From positions 372,001 to 436,000 of the forward strand of contig JAEUUF010000002.1 of assembly GCA_016787645.1 (NCBI GenBank): DNA of 64,000 bases, given 5' to 3'. Below are positions 52,429 through 61,120 of the stretch, piece by piece; the stretch's first letter is position 1, and each line of letters begins with the position of its first letter. Below the pieces are notes generated by a model. The model had not been told where the DNA came from. It did not search any database and saw nothing but the letters and a program-made list of their open reading frames with translations. Origin of the DNA: Cyclobacteriaceae bacterium (GTDB lineage: Bacteria > Bacteroidota > Bacteroidia > Cytophagales > Cyclobacteriaceae). The position numbers and the translations under genes were made by a program.

Positions 52429-54201
52429 CTATTTCCCTCCAGGCACAAGTTCCACCATACTGAAGTACATGAGGTAATGCCCCAGTTCCTTCTCGGGGTA
52501 AAGTCGGATCGTGACTATGCCCGGCTGCTTGATTTCCAGCTGGCCGACTTCTTCGGTTTTGTATTCGTACCATCCGTTTGTCGGGATGACTTTGCCGCGG
52601 ATGGTTTCGGTTCCATTGCTGATGATATAGGTTCCATCTTCCCAGCCGGGAATTGCGGCATAGGTTAGCATCACTTTATAAGTGCCGGCTGTCTGAAAGT
52701 CGGCTTTCCATTCGATCCAATCCTCGGGACCTTGCATGCGGGAGATATGGAACTGCTGCTCTTCGCCTTTACGGTTCGCTCGCTTTGCAGCTCTTCCGTG
52801 CGTGGATGCAGTGTTGTAATTGAGCGTGACTGTCTCCTGGCCGTTTTGCTTGACGATGAAGGGATCTACATTGGGTTCGCCGGTGATTTCGAGGACGACC
52901 ACCGAGTTGATGGAGTCAAGTGGATTGATGGGCACACCAACCGTCACGGCGCTGCCTTCTCGGGATAGTAGTAAGATGGTTTCGGGGTCCTTGAGCAGAT
53001 AGGCATCTTTGATATCGTTGTTCAGCCCCGTGATCTCCAGCGACCCATCCTTAGGCCAGTCAAACACATGCAGGTATAAGCGCTGACCTTTCTGTGTGCA
53101 ATAGCCCCAAGGGAGATCGCCCGGAAAGGGAGAAGCACTCGTGCCGTAAATACTTTCTCCATAGCGCGCCGTCCAGTTTCCCACGCGATTCAGAATATTT
53201 GCAGAGGGAGCAGGGATGACGCCCATGCCATCGGGCCCGACGTTCAATAAATAGTTGCCGCCCTTGCTGACTACGGCCACCAGCCGACGAATGATTTCTT
53301 GAGGCTTCTTCCAATGCTGGTCGAACTTGCTGTAGCCCCAGGTATCGTTCAGCGTCTGCGGTGTCTCCCAATATTCTTCGATACCTCCGGTGGGCATGCC
53401 GTTGTCCGTCATGCTCTGGTAGTCGCCGAGCAGTTCTTTGTCATAGTGCCCCACGCGGCCGTTGACGAGGCATCCTGGCTGCAAGTTGTGCACCATGTCG
53501 GCAAATTCTTTTCCCTGTTCCTGGGTATACATGCCGCGATCGAACCACACGATGGAGATGGGCCCGTAGCCGGTCAGCAATTCTTTCAACTGCGGTTTGG
53601 CTTTTTCATCCAGGTATTTCCTGAACAGCTCCGGGTAAGCCATTGTATCAAGGCTTGATTGCGAGGAGTCATAGTCCCACGTGTTCCCATAGGCGTATGG
53701 GCTGTCCCAGTCCTCGCGGTGCGAATAGTACACCCCGAACCTTATCCCTTCCGCGGCGCACGCATCGGCCAGTTCGCGGATCGGGTTCCGGCCGAAAGCG
53801 GTGTAGTCGGTGATGTTGTACGGGCTCACCTGGGAATGATACATGGCAAAGCCATCGTGGTGCTTGGCGGTAATGATGATGTATTTCATCCCGGTTCGCT
53901 TGGCGAGCGACACCCACTCGCGCGCGTTGAAGTTCACGGGGTTGAACGACTTAGCTACCTTCCGGTAATCTTCAACGGGGATTTTGAATCGTTCCATGAT
54001 CCATTCCGCGATGTCACCTTGTTCTATTCGTTGGCCTTTCCATTCGCCGCCGAGCACGGAGTAGGGGCCCCAGTGGATGAACATCCCGAACTTGGCGTCC
54101 GTGAACCATTCCTTTGTCTTTTTCTCTTCTGCTTTTCTTTCCGGCGTGCAGTGCGCAGCGATGAGCGCGGTGAGAAGTAGGGCGATGAATTTTGTTTTCA
54201 T
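52429..54201 (-). CDS. alpha-L-fucosidase (GH29 family), lipoprotein
   Basis: A 590-residue surface lipoprotein (lipobox AAHC with Cys near 18). The GH29 barrel carries KFGMFIHWGPYSVLGGEW at about 38-55, YIIITAKHHDGFAMYHS near 105-121, and the nucleophile Asp in ISIVWFDRGMY near 225; the C-terminal part after about 460 is a beta-sandwich with DWIEWKADFQTAGTYKVML, like a carbohydrate-binding module. GH29 enzymes release L-fucose from glycans. There are no neighbouring fucose-use genes or SusCD pair. Confidence 0.9.
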   Translation of the reverse strand: MKTKFIALLLTALIAAHCTPERKAEEKKTKEWFTDAKFGMFIHWGPYSVLGGEWKGQRIEQGDIAEWIMERFKIPVEDYRKVAKSFNPVNFNAREWVSLAKRTGMKYIIITAKHHDGFAMYHSQVSPYNITDYTAFGRNPIRELADACAAEGIRFGVYYSHREDWDSPYAYGNTWDYDSSQSSLDTMAYPELFRKYLDEKAKPQLKELLTGYGPISIVWFDRGMYTQEQGKEFADMVHNLQPGCLVNGRVGHYDKELLGDYQSMTDNGMPTGGIEEYWETPQTLNDTWGYSKFDQHWKKPQEIIRRLVAVVSKGGNYLLNVGPDGMGVIPAPSANILNRVGNWTARYGESIYGTSASPFPGDLPWGYCTQKGQRLYLHVFDWPKDGSLEITGLNNDIKDAYLLKDPETILLLSREGSAVTVGVPINPLDSINSVVVLEITGEPNVDPFIVKQNGQETVTLNYNTASTHGRAAKRANRKGEEQQFHISRMQGPEDWIEWKADFQTAGTYKVMLTYAAIPGWEDGTYIISNGTETIRGKVIPTNGWYEYKTEEVGQLEIKQPGIVTIRLYPEKELGHYLMYFSMVELVPGGK

Positions 54202-54227
54202 GGATGGAATGAAAGTTACAAAATTCA

Positions 54228-54366
54228 TTGTGGTACTTGCAGCTAAGTAGCTATTTGTTCCCACGACAGGCGGTTGGCTTTTAGCAGTTGGCCATTGGCT
54301 TTAGTGATACTCTGCCTTATGAAGGCCAACGGCCAATAGCCAAAAGCCAACAGCCTCTTGTGGGTA
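54228..54366 (+). repeat. two partial copies of the TGTGGG-core heptamer composite
   Basis: Core 54229-54268 (TGTGG through CCCACGACA), then units GGCGGTT, GGCTTTT, AGCAGTT, GGCCATT and GGCTTTA to 54303; from 54324 units GGCCAAC, GGCCAAT, AGCCAAA, AGCCAAC and AGCCTCT lead to TGTGGGTACTGG, the start of a second core. The two inner arrays are complementary and could form a long hairpin. Confidence 0.85.
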
Positions 54367-54409
54367 CTGGTTATTAAGTACCGAATAGTAGCCTAATTTT
54401 TCGGTTTGG

Positions 54410-54811
54410 TTATTGGCGCGTGTATTTCGAGACCGGAATGCAGCCGCCAGTGCCCGTGAAGGTGAGTGTCAGGGTTGTGCTCGTCACGGTATAGGTGGCT
54501 GATGATGGTCCCGAACTATCGGTCCAGCTTATGGTGTTGCCACTGACGGTATAGGCTTGTGAGATCGACGCACCGGTCACAGCAATCGTCATCATAGTGT
54601 CTGTGAAATTGATAGTATAACACGGGTAACCAGGACCTCCACAAGGCCCCTCTGCTTTGTTCTGGTTTGTGTCCGTGCATCCAGAGATGGCTGTGGTGGT
54701 CATTAGCCAGGTGCCTACAAGGGATGGAGCGGGAGTTGGATCTTTACTTTTGTTGCAGTGGGTTACTGCCAACAGGGTAATTATGGAAATTAAAATAGCT
54801 GACCTTCTCAT
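54410..54811 (-). CDS. small lipoprotein, lipocalin-like, unknown function
   Basis: A 133-residue lipoprotein (lipobox VTHC, Cys near 19). The mature part is Thr/Ser-rich beta structure (SLVGTWLMTTTAIS to SKYTRQ) with two cysteine clusters (CTDTNQ and CGGPGYPC) that look like disulfide pairs. The SLVGTW start is common in Bacteroidota lipocalin-like proteins. The open frame extends upstream, but the ATG at 54811 precedes the signal peptide. Lies alone on the minus strand between repeat clusters. Confidence 0.72.
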   Translation of the reverse strand: MRRSAILISIITLLAVTHCNKSKDPTPAPSLVGTWLMTTTAISGCTDTNQNKAEGPCGGPGYPCYTINFTDTMMTIAVTGASISQAYTVSGNTISWTDSSGPSSATYTVTSTTLTLTFTGTGGCIPVSKYTRQ

Positions 54812-55031
54812 GGGCTGAGGGTTTGAATAACCTGTCACGTAACGATGTATGATCAGGCAAATTTTGCTCCCCACATACTGTGCTTCAATGATGGTTGTCA
54901 TTCGAGCATTTGAGAATTGATAGCTGGTGAATACAAACAGGAGAGACCCTGCCAGGAGGTAATTTAAAAAGGCAGTAATTCTTCACTTTTGCCCTGCAAT
55001 CGGGTAACTTAATGCTAAGCAACGAAGTCCC

Positions 55032-55760
55032 ATGGAAGGCGAGCGAAAATCACGGCTCATTTTCTATTTTCAACTGGTCGTCGGCATTGTCGTTTATGCC
55101 CTGTTCAACAGCACTTCCATTATCGAGAAAGCTTCTGAAGACCTTGCAAGAAGCACTTCTCGCAAGAAGGCACTCCTGATTGTCCTGTCTGCACTGGCGG
55201 TTCTTGCCGTGCTTGCGGCGATCGCCGTGGCATTACTGGGATCAGCCAGGGAAACATCCCTGTCACAAAAGACCGGTGCCGATCAGGCGGCCCTTCGGCA
55301 AGAATTGTCTGTCTATTTCCTGGAGCACAATGTTCAAGGAGAGCCCCAGTTTTTTCCCATAGATGACCAACTGAGGGTAGAGGCTACGTTAGGAGAGCTC
55401 GCGTTGACGCCGACAGAAGCTATCTCGCCCGACACACTTGTGCCAGCCACCCGGATTTCATTCACCATTTCCGGGCCGTCCGTCTCGCTGCCGGTTTACT
55501 ATACCTCACCGGATTATTTGATGGGTTCATCTCCGGCCCCGCGGCATGTCCTTATGGTGTTCTTCAAGGACCTGACTAATGGAACTGAGACGCCAGAAAA
55601 GGGAAGATACCTTCTTTTGCCAGCTACGCCCGGTCCAATGAATCTCGACTTCAACCTGTCGCGCCTCTTGCCGTGTTTCTATTTTAATGAGAAACCTTGT
55701 CCGCCATTGACCAGCGAGCACCTCATCAATTTGTCAATTCGGGCCGGCCAGAAGAATTGA
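55032..55760 (+). CDS. two-pass membrane protein with DUF1684-like C-terminal segment
   Basis: A 242-residue protein. It starts with one hydrophobic segment (LIFYFQLVVGIVVYALFN) and a second, longer helix (KKALLIVLSALAVLAVLAAIAVALLG, residues about 45-70). The C-terminal part resembles the end of DUF1684 proteins: GRYLLLPATPGPMNLDFNL, then the FYFNEKPCPPL and LSIRAGQK-type finish (usually CPLPP ... IRAGEK). Whether the rest of the DUF1684 domain is intact is not certain. It is followed directly by a repeat composite. Confidence 0.65.
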   Translation: MEGERKSRLIFYFQLVVGIVVYALFNSTSIIEKASEDLARSTSRKKALLIVLSALAVLAVLAAIAVALLGSARETSLSQKTGADQAALRQELSVYFLEHNVQGEPQFFPIDDQLRVEATLGELALTPTEAISPDTLVPATRISFTISGPSVSLPVYYTSPDYLMGSSPAPRHVLMVFFKDLTNGTETPEKGRYLLLPATPGPMNLDFNLSRLLPCFYFNEKPCPPLTSEHLINLSIRAGQKN

Positions 55761-55776
55761 CAGGTCTTGATTTTCG

Positions 55777-55839
55777 CTGCTCGTAGCTGAGTATCCCCAC
55801 GACAGGCTATTGGCTATTGGCGGTTGGCTGTTGGCTTGA
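55777..55839 (+). repeat. heptamer composite repeat (core plus GGC arms)
   Basis: A core of the TGTGGG/CCCACGACA type, here starting CTGCTCGTAGCTGAG and ending CCCCACGACA, followed by units GGCTATT, GGCTATT, GGCGGTT, GGCTGTT and GGCTTGA in perfect phase (55805-55839). Confidence 0.85.
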
Positions 55840-55861
55840 TGATATTTTTCGAAAGAGAGAA

Positions 55862-56737
55862 ATGAATTTATGTTTCTCTGGTTGCCTGGCGGCTAGTATA
55901 TTGGGAAGTGTGAATTGGCTTGTATGTAGTGTATTGGTGGCTGTTTCGTTCTCGGGATGGGCGCAGCAAAGAAAGGAGATCTTGTTTCAATTCAGGGACT
56001 CTCCTTCGCAAACCCATTTTCACGAGACAAAGGAGATTATTTATCAACAGATTCGGTGGCATGGTGCAGAGGATAAGCTTCAGCGCCTGAAGGACAATAA
56101 TGCTCCGCTATTGACAACCGATACAGTCGTCACCACGCATAGACTGAAAGTGACGAGCGGAAATGCAGACTCAATGTCCTCCTTTTTCCTCACTATGGAA
56201 TATGTGGCCAGCAGTACCACAAGTAAGAAAGTGAGATGGCCACAAGGGACAGTAATTTTTGGTCATGTTGACTCTAACCGCCCGACACATATTGATTCGG
56301 TAAATGGCCCGGGGCTGAGCGATGCCGATGAGAAGAAGCTGATCAATTCGTTTCAGCGTAGCATCGATGAACTGTACTTTCCGGCCAGGCGGATGGGAGT
56401 GGGCGACACCCTGGTGACTCACTCACTAGTTTCTATTCCGTTTTTCGATAAGTCGTGGAATATGGACATATCATCAACCTATGAATTGATGAGCATCGGT
56501 CCCAAAACGGCGGACTTGAGTATAACTATTCTATTTACGTTGATTGACTCCAATCTTCCGTATGAAATAAAGGTCACCGGCGGCGGGAAAGGAAAGGTCG
56601 TATACGATATCGCCAACAGCGTTGGCATCTACCGGGAAAACAACTTAAGAATGGTGGTTGAGGTCAAATTCCTCCCGGATTTGAATTTTGAGATGATCCA
56701 GACTTCAAGCTATGTCAGCCAGGTAACTGGCAAATAA
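55862..56737 (+). CDS. secreted protein of unknown function
   Basis: A 291-residue exported protein with a long hydrophobic signal (cleaved near residue 34, FSGWAQ). The mature part is rich in beta strands (for example SFFLTMEYVASSTTS and DLSITILFTLIDSN) and ends in MIQTSSYVSQVTGK. I recognise no family. The ATG at 55862 is used; the open frame begins earlier at 55817, but those codons lie in the repeat. Composition is less GC-rich than the surrounding genes. Confidence 0.62.
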   Translation: MNLCFSGCLAASILGSVNWLVCSVLVAVSFSGWAQQRKEILFQFRDSPSQTHFHETKEIIYQQIRWHGAEDKLQRLKDNNAPLLTTDTVVTTHRLKVTSGNADSMSSFFLTMEYVASSTTSKKVRWPQGTVIFGHVDSNRPTHIDSVNGPGLSDADEKKLINSFQRSIDELYFPARRMGVGDTLVTHSLVSIPFFDKSWNMDISSTYELMSIGPKTADLSITILFTLIDSNLPYEIKVTGGGKGKVVYDIANSVGIYRENNLRMVVEVKFLPDLNFEMIQTSSYVSQVTGK

Positions 56738-56754
56738 TTCATCTGAGAGTTTTC

Positions 56755-56920
56755 AGCCTTCAGCCAATTGTGGGTACTCATTGCCAAGTAGCTAATTATT
56801 CACACGACAGGCTATTGGCTATTGGCGGTTGGGTATTGGCTTTTGTGTCACTCTTGTCCAAGCTGGTAGTCAACGGCCTTCTGCTTTTAGCCTTCAGCCT
56901 TTAGCCTAACATGGGTACTG
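56755..56920 (+). repeat. heptamer composite (56755-56844) and a half-copy (56875-56920)
   Basis: First copy: left units AGCCTTC and AGCCAAT, core 56769-56809 (TGTGGGTACT to CACACGACA), right units GGCTATT, GGCTATT, GGCGGTT, GGGTATT, GGCTTTT. Second copy: units GGCCTTC, TGCTTTT, AGCCTTC, AGCCTTT, AGCCTAA followed by the start of a core, CATGGGTACTG. The first shows the complete plan most clearly. Confidence 0.88.
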
Positions 56921-56969
56921 TTGACCAATCGTGTACCTTAGGAGTCACAACTCATAATTTCAACTTCCC

Positions 56970-57407
56970 ATGACCAGGATTATTCTACTTATAGTCTCCA
57001 GTTGTATTGCTCTTTCTTGCAACCAGTCAGCGAAACCAGCGAACGACCTAACCAGTGATGAATCGACACGTACGGTAAAAGCTGTGCCCGCTGATTCAAC
57101 CGAGATTGATTTTGCGGTGGTCTCGCCTAGCCAGGCGAAGGTTCTACTGGAGAATGAATACGTGCGCGTGATTGAATACAGCCTCAAACCCGGCGAGAAG
57201 GACACCCCACATACGCATCCCCCGAAATCTTCCTACGTCATTTCCGGCGGGATGCTTCGCGTGTACCCGGAAGGTGGAGAACCGTTTGATGCCGAAGAGG
57301 TGAAAGGGATGACCGAGTGGTCGGGGAGGGTAGGTAAGCACTATGTGGAGAATATTGGGAGTACGACGGTGACGATCTTGTTGACGGAAGTGAAGGCGGC
57401 GCGGTAG
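56970..57407 (+). CDS. cupin-domain lipoprotein
   Basis: A 145-residue lipoprotein (lipobox ALSC, Cys near 17) with a small cupin barrel: VLLENEYVRVIEYSLKPGEKDTPHTHPPKSSYVISGG holds the first metal motif (His-Thr-His) and HYVENIGSTTVTILLTE the second. Single-domain cupins bind metals and small ligands; the specific role is unknown. A REP-like hairpin begins right after the stop. Confidence 0.85.
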   Translation: MTRIILLIVSSCIALSCNQSAKPANDLTSDESTRTVKAVPADSTEIDFAVVSPSQAKVLLENEYVRVIEYSLKPGEKDTPHTHPPKSSYVISGGMLRVYPEGGEPFDAEEVKGMTEWSGRVGKHYVENIGSTTVTILLTEVKAAR

Positions 57408-57422
57408 GCCTCACCCCCCGGC

Positions 57423-57447
57423 CCCCTCTCCGTAAGACGGAGAGGGG
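57423..57447. repeat. REP-like palindrome (11-bp stem, CCCCTCTCCGT)
   Basis: Perfect stem CCCCTCTCCGT / ACGGAGAGGGG around loop AAG, preceded by CCTCACCCCCCGGCC. This head-plus-stem layout matches a widespread bacterial repetitive palindrome. It starts 15 bases after the cupin stop and may double as a terminator for the convergent genes. Confidence 0.75.
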
Positions 57448-57450
57448 AGG

Positions 57451-57483
57451 GCAGTTCACAGTTCACTGCTTACCGTTTCACTT
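57451..57483 (-). repeat. short heptamer array, NCRGTGA family, at the 3' end of the VWA gene
   Basis: In the sense (minus) direction the VWA gene ends GTGAAACGGTAA and continues GCAGTGA, ACTGTGA, ACTG: units of the NCRGTGA family in phase. The TAA stop is the end of the unit ACGGTAA. Confidence 0.8.
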
Positions 57484-58630
57484 CTTCCCACACCAGGTCC
57501 TTCGACTTCGCGATTCCGCGGATCGCTTTGATCATCGCAGCATCGAGCATAGTGTCTTCATTGTTTGTTGGTGTGTTCGAGGCGATGTAGGCCTGGCGTT
57601 TTTTGTTCAGCTCCTGGATTTCGTCCTGGATCTTCTTGCGCTCACTGGCTTTCTGGTTCACATAGTCCTTGCGTTGTGCTGCCGACATGCCCTGCATTTC
57701 CTTGGGGAGTTGGGCGGCGGGAGCGGAGGCGATGATGCTTTCATCTTCCTTCGCGGCGTCTACGAGGTCCCAGCTGGAATTGGTGTAGGCGTGGGAGCTC
57801 TTCGAGACGGCACGCTCGACTTTGTTAGCCATGCCATAGCTCTCGGCATTTTGGTCCTGGGTAGCCTGCGCGGCTTTCTTCTGTTCGCCGGCAGCGCCAT
57901 ACTGGATGTAAGTTTTGTTCAGGCGGTCGTTGCATTCCGCGATTTTGGAATCGTACGGGGTGGAGATGTAAACGGTCTTGCGGTTTTGCTCGATGCTCAT
58001 ATAGCTGCCGCCCGTGAGATCGGCACCGTCTTTCCAGTTCGTGCGGATGCCTTCATCGAAATCTCCGCAGAAGATCGTGTTGACCACCACACCTTTTTCT
58101 TTGGCCACGGAGCAGGCGAGGCGGTAGGAGACGGAGCCCTGGGTGAACGGCTCGTTGCCGGCGATGAAAATCATTTTCAGATCCGCATCGGAGGAGGACC
58201 ATGCCAGTTGGTTCAGTGAGGTACGGATCACGTGACCGCAGAACTCATTGCCGCCGTTGGTGCTAAGGGCGAACAGTTTCTCAGAGATCAGGTCCAGGTC
58301 GCTGGTCAGGCCGCTCACCTGGCGGAGATATCCTTCCGAGGCGGGGAGGCCGTCGTTGCCGTATTCGTACAGCGCAATTTTGATGTGGGGCCTTGAGCCG
58401 TCGCCGCATTTCGCCGCGGACAGTTCGTTCACGATCTTCCATAACTGTGATTTGGCCTGGTCGATGAGGCCATCCATGCTGTTGCTGGTGTCCAGCAGCA
58501 AGGCGAGCATGATTTGCTGGTCTTTCCGCGGTTCAGCATCGTGAATGGACCGGAATCCAGACAGCAGGGTGATCCCCACCATGACCATGGCCACCTTTAG
58601 GAGGCGCAGGCCGAAGTTGTTTGTTTTCAT
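57470..58630 (-). CDS. von Willebrand factor A domain protein
   Basis: A 386-residue exported protein (hydrophobic N-terminus 11-26). The VWA domain has the metal-ion site D-T-S-N-S-M near 47-52 (LALLLDTSNSMDGLIDQAK), the conserved later Thr/Asp positions around LKMIFIAGNEPFTQG and a strand with VNTIFCGDFDEG. The C-terminal part (from about 250) is a Lys/Gln/Ala-rich helix. Such proteins bind partners or complexes at the surface. Its last codons (VKR and stop) read into a GTGA heptamer array. Confidence 0.87.
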   Translation of the reverse strand: MKTNNFGLRLLKVAMVMVGITLLSGFRSIHDAEPRKDQQIMLALLLDTSNSMDGLIDQAKSQLWKIVNELSAAKCGDGSRPHIKIALYEYGNDGLPASEGYLRQVSGLTSDLDLISEKLFALSTNGGNEFCGHVIRTSLNQLAWSSSDADLKMIFIAGNEPFTQGSVSYRLACSVAKEKGVVVNTIFCGDFDEGIRTNWKDGADLTGGSYMSIEQNRKTVYISTPYDSKIAECNDRLNKTYIQYGAAGEQKKAAQATQDQNAESYGMANKVERAVSKSSHAYTNSSWDLVDAAKEDESIIASAPAAQLPKEMQGMSAAQRKDYVNQKASERKKIQDEIQELNKKRQAYIASNTPTNNEDTMLDAAMIKAIRGIAKSKDLVWEEVKR

Positions 58631-58942
58631 ACAATAAGCGTTTAAAGTTTATTGTAGGATGCAGCGCGGAGTGGGATTCCATAAGATTGAGTAAAGATTT
58701 TTGAGGGTGGGGGTAGCGAAGCGGCGCGTTCCCACAACAGGCGGTTGGCTGTTGGCGGTTGGCTTTTGGCTGAAGGCGAATGGCTAAAGGCTAAAAGCTG
58801 AAAGCTAAAAGCGGAGGGAACAAAGTTGTATTGTTGAGTTTTCAGCCTTAAGCCTTAAGCTTTGAACTTTCAGCTCTTCACGCTGGCATTAGGTTTGTAG
58901 CAAAGTTGTTATCTTTTCGACCCTAACCCCCAACGTCAACCT
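58631..58942. repeat. repeat composite upstream of the crystallin-like gene
   Basis: 312 bases without a gene. From 58711 a composite copy: head GTAGCGAAGCGG, then TTCCCACAACA, then 11 units in perfect phase (58740-58816: GGCGGTT, GGCTGTT, GGCTTTT, GGCTGAA, GGCTAAA, AGCTGAA, ...). A second array of reverse type (AGCCTTA, AGCCTTA, AGCTTTG, AACTTTC) lies at about 58845-58880. 58882-58942 is the leader of the crystallin-like gene; TTATCTTTTCG might be a poor -7 box. Confidence 0.8.
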
Positions 58943-61114
58943 ATGAATCGCATTGTACTTTTCGTCCTGCTGATTGCGGTCACCCCGCTACTGTCTCATG
59001 CCCAACAAGTCTCCGTCTATACCGACGACTTCTCAGGAACGCACGTCGACCTTGGCCCAGGCCAGTACGACTACAAGAAACTGACCATCAACGGCGCCTC
59101 CAGCATCGCCTCGTTCAAGGTTCCGGCCGGGTTGAAAGTGACGTATTACGCGAAAGACAACTTCGAGGGAAATTCACTCATCATCATGGGCGACATCAGT
59201 CCCAAGGAACTCCAGGCCAAAGGCTTCGGGTGGAACACGCTTAACTTCCCCTCTCTCATTATTGAACGGGCTCCCGTCCAGCCCCAGGGGCCGCATGTGA
59301 CCATCTACCAGGACAACTTCTCCGGAGCGTACAGCTACCTGGTGCCGGGAAAACACGAGTTTGGCGCGTTTGGCATCGGCAATGATCAGCTTTCGTCGAT
59401 AAAGATTCCCAAAGGGCTCAAGGTGGTGTTGTATGAACACGGCGGGTTCCAGGGGCGCACGCTTGAACTCACGCACGACACCGGTGCGGAAGAGCTGATT
59501 CGAAATAAGTTCAACGACCAGGCTTCCTCGCTGATTGTGGAAGTGTTGCCCGAGCCGGCCAAGCCCGTGGAACCAACGACACCGGCAACACCCGCCGTGG
59601 TGGTTCCGGTGGTAGCACCGGCGGTAGTGGAGGTGCCGAAACCCAAGCCGGCTGACGCCGAACCGATAGTCACCATTTATGAAGGCGATTTTACAGGCAA
59701 CTCCAAAGACCTGCGCGCAGGGAAATATTCGTTAGATCGGCTAGGTATCCGCAATGATGAATTGTCTTCGATCAGCGTGCCCCGCGGATTCCGGGTTACG
59801 TTGTTTGATGGCGATGCGTTTGAAGGCCGCTCCCTGATCCTCACCGCCGACGCCCGCGCTGCCGATTTGCACGATGCGCTGTTCAGCAACATCACCTCGT
59901 CGATCATCGTCGAGTCCATTCCCATGGTGGTGATCTTTGAAGGCGACTACAACGGCGCCCGGAAGGTATTGGATCCCGGCAAGTACATGGGTGTTGACAT
60001 CGGTATCGCCAGTGTGTCTTCGGTGAAAGTACCGGAAGGATACAAGGTCACCTTGTACGAGAAAGACAACTTCAGTGGCCGCTCCCTCGTGCTCACCCAC
60101 GATACCGGCACCGACTATCTTGCGAAGAATAAGTTCGACAACATCACATCCTCGCTGATCGTGGAGACTGCGCCGGTCACCGTGCCAATGGTCACGCTCT
60201 ACAAGGGTGATTATTCCGGAACATCGGCCAAGTTTCCGATCGGCCGTTACGATTTCCGCGACGGTGCCTATGAAGACAATGTGGTGTCTTCCATCCGGAT
60301 CCCGCGCGGGCTTCAAGTCACGCTCTATGAAAGCGGTTCGTTCCGCGGACGCTCCATGGTGTTGCGAAAAGATACCGGGATCGATTTCTTCCGGGAGAAC
60401 CAGTTTGAGGGTATCGCCACATCCATGGTGGTGGAAGATATTCCTGAATCCGAATTGTTTGTGACGCTCTACGAGCAGGTGAATTCCGGCTTTGAAGAGA
60501 AGGTAGGTCCCGGCCGCTACAACGCCGCCGACCTCCGGATCGGCGACAATCGCATTACTTCGGTGAAAGTACCCAAGGGAATGCGGGTGATCTTGCACGA
60601 AGATGCCGACTTCAAGGGGAGGAGCATGACATTTGAACGCGACGGCGACTTGACGATTTCCCAGGTGTTTGATAACCGGACTTCATCCCTCATTGTGGAA
60701 GACCTGTTCACACCGATCGTTTCCCCCCTGCCAGAAGCACCGGCACCGGCGCCCACACCAACACCCGCACCGGTGGTAGTGGCTCCCGTAGTGGTGGCAG
60801 AGGCCGCGCTGCCGGCCGCACCTCCTTGCGAAATGACTTCCGACCAGTATGCCAGTGCCATAAACGCGATTGCATCGAAGTCGTTCCGCGACGAGAAGAT
60901 GGACATGGCGAAGCTGGCGACGAAGGAAAAGTGCCTCACCAACACCCAGATCCGCGGCATCGCCAAGCTCTTCTCGTTTGAGGACCAGTCGCTGGAGTTT
61001 GTCAAGTACGCCTACGACCACGCCACCGAAAAGTCAGAGTACTATACGTTGACGGACATCTTTACGTTCATGTCTAGCAAGGATGAGTTCATGACGTTCT
61101 TGAAGGGGAAGTAG
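58943..61114 (+). CDS. six-domain beta/gamma-crystallin protein with C-terminal DUF4476
   Basis: A 723-residue exported protein (signal peptide 1-20, LSHAQ). Six beta/gamma-crystallin-like units start at about residues 23, 120, 243, 328, 417 and 507, each with two Greek-key halves (openings such as VTIYQDNFSG and VTLFDGDAFEGRS). The calcium signature [ND][ND]xx[ST]S is intact in 7 of 12 halves. A Pro/Val/Ala-rich linker separates units 2 and 3, and another precedes a C-terminal DUF4476 domain (about 630-723: CEMTSDQYASAINAIASKSF ... FMTFLKGK). Function is not known; calcium binding is inferred from the motif. Confidence 0.85.
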   Translation: MNRIVLFVLLIAVTPLLSHAQQVSVYTDDFSGTHVDLGPGQYDYKKLTINGASSIASFKVPAGLKVTYYAKDNFEGNSLIIMGDISPKELQAKGFGWNTLNFPSLIIERAPVQPQGPHVTIYQDNFSGAYSYLVPGKHEFGAFGIGNDQLSSIKIPKGLKVVLYEHGGFQGRTLELTHDTGAEELIRNKFNDQASSLIVEVLPEPAKPVEPTTPATPAVVVPVVAPAVVEVPKPKPADAEPIVTIYEGDFTGNSKDLRAGKYSLDRLGIRNDELSSISVPRGFRVTLFDGDAFEGRSLILTADARAADLHDALFSNITSSIIVESIPMVVIFEGDYNGARKVLDPGKYMGVDIGIASVSSVKVPEGYKVTLYEKDNFSGRSLVLTHDTGTDYLAKNKFDNITSSLIVETAPVTVPMVTLYKGDYSGTSAKFPIGRYDFRDGAYEDNVVSSIRIPRGLQVTLYESGSFRGRSMVLRKDTGIDFFRENQFEGIATSMVVEDIPESELFVTLYEQVNSGFEEKVGPGRYNAADLRIGDNRITSVKVPKGMRVILHEDADFKGRSMTFERDGDLTISQVFDNRTSSLIVEDLFTPIVSPLPEAPAPAPTPTPAPVVVAPVVVAEAALPAAPPCEMTSDQYASAINAIASKSFRDEKMDMAKLATKEKCLTNTQIRGIAKLFSFEDQSLEFVKYAYDHATEKSEYYTLTDIFTFMSSKDEFMTFLKGK

Positions 61115-61120
61115 GAGCCG

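Noticed and set aside
55817-55861. Upstream start for the secreted protein at 55862
   Set aside because: The codons 55817-55861 lie in repeat units and give a charged, non-signal N-terminus, so the later ATG is preferred.
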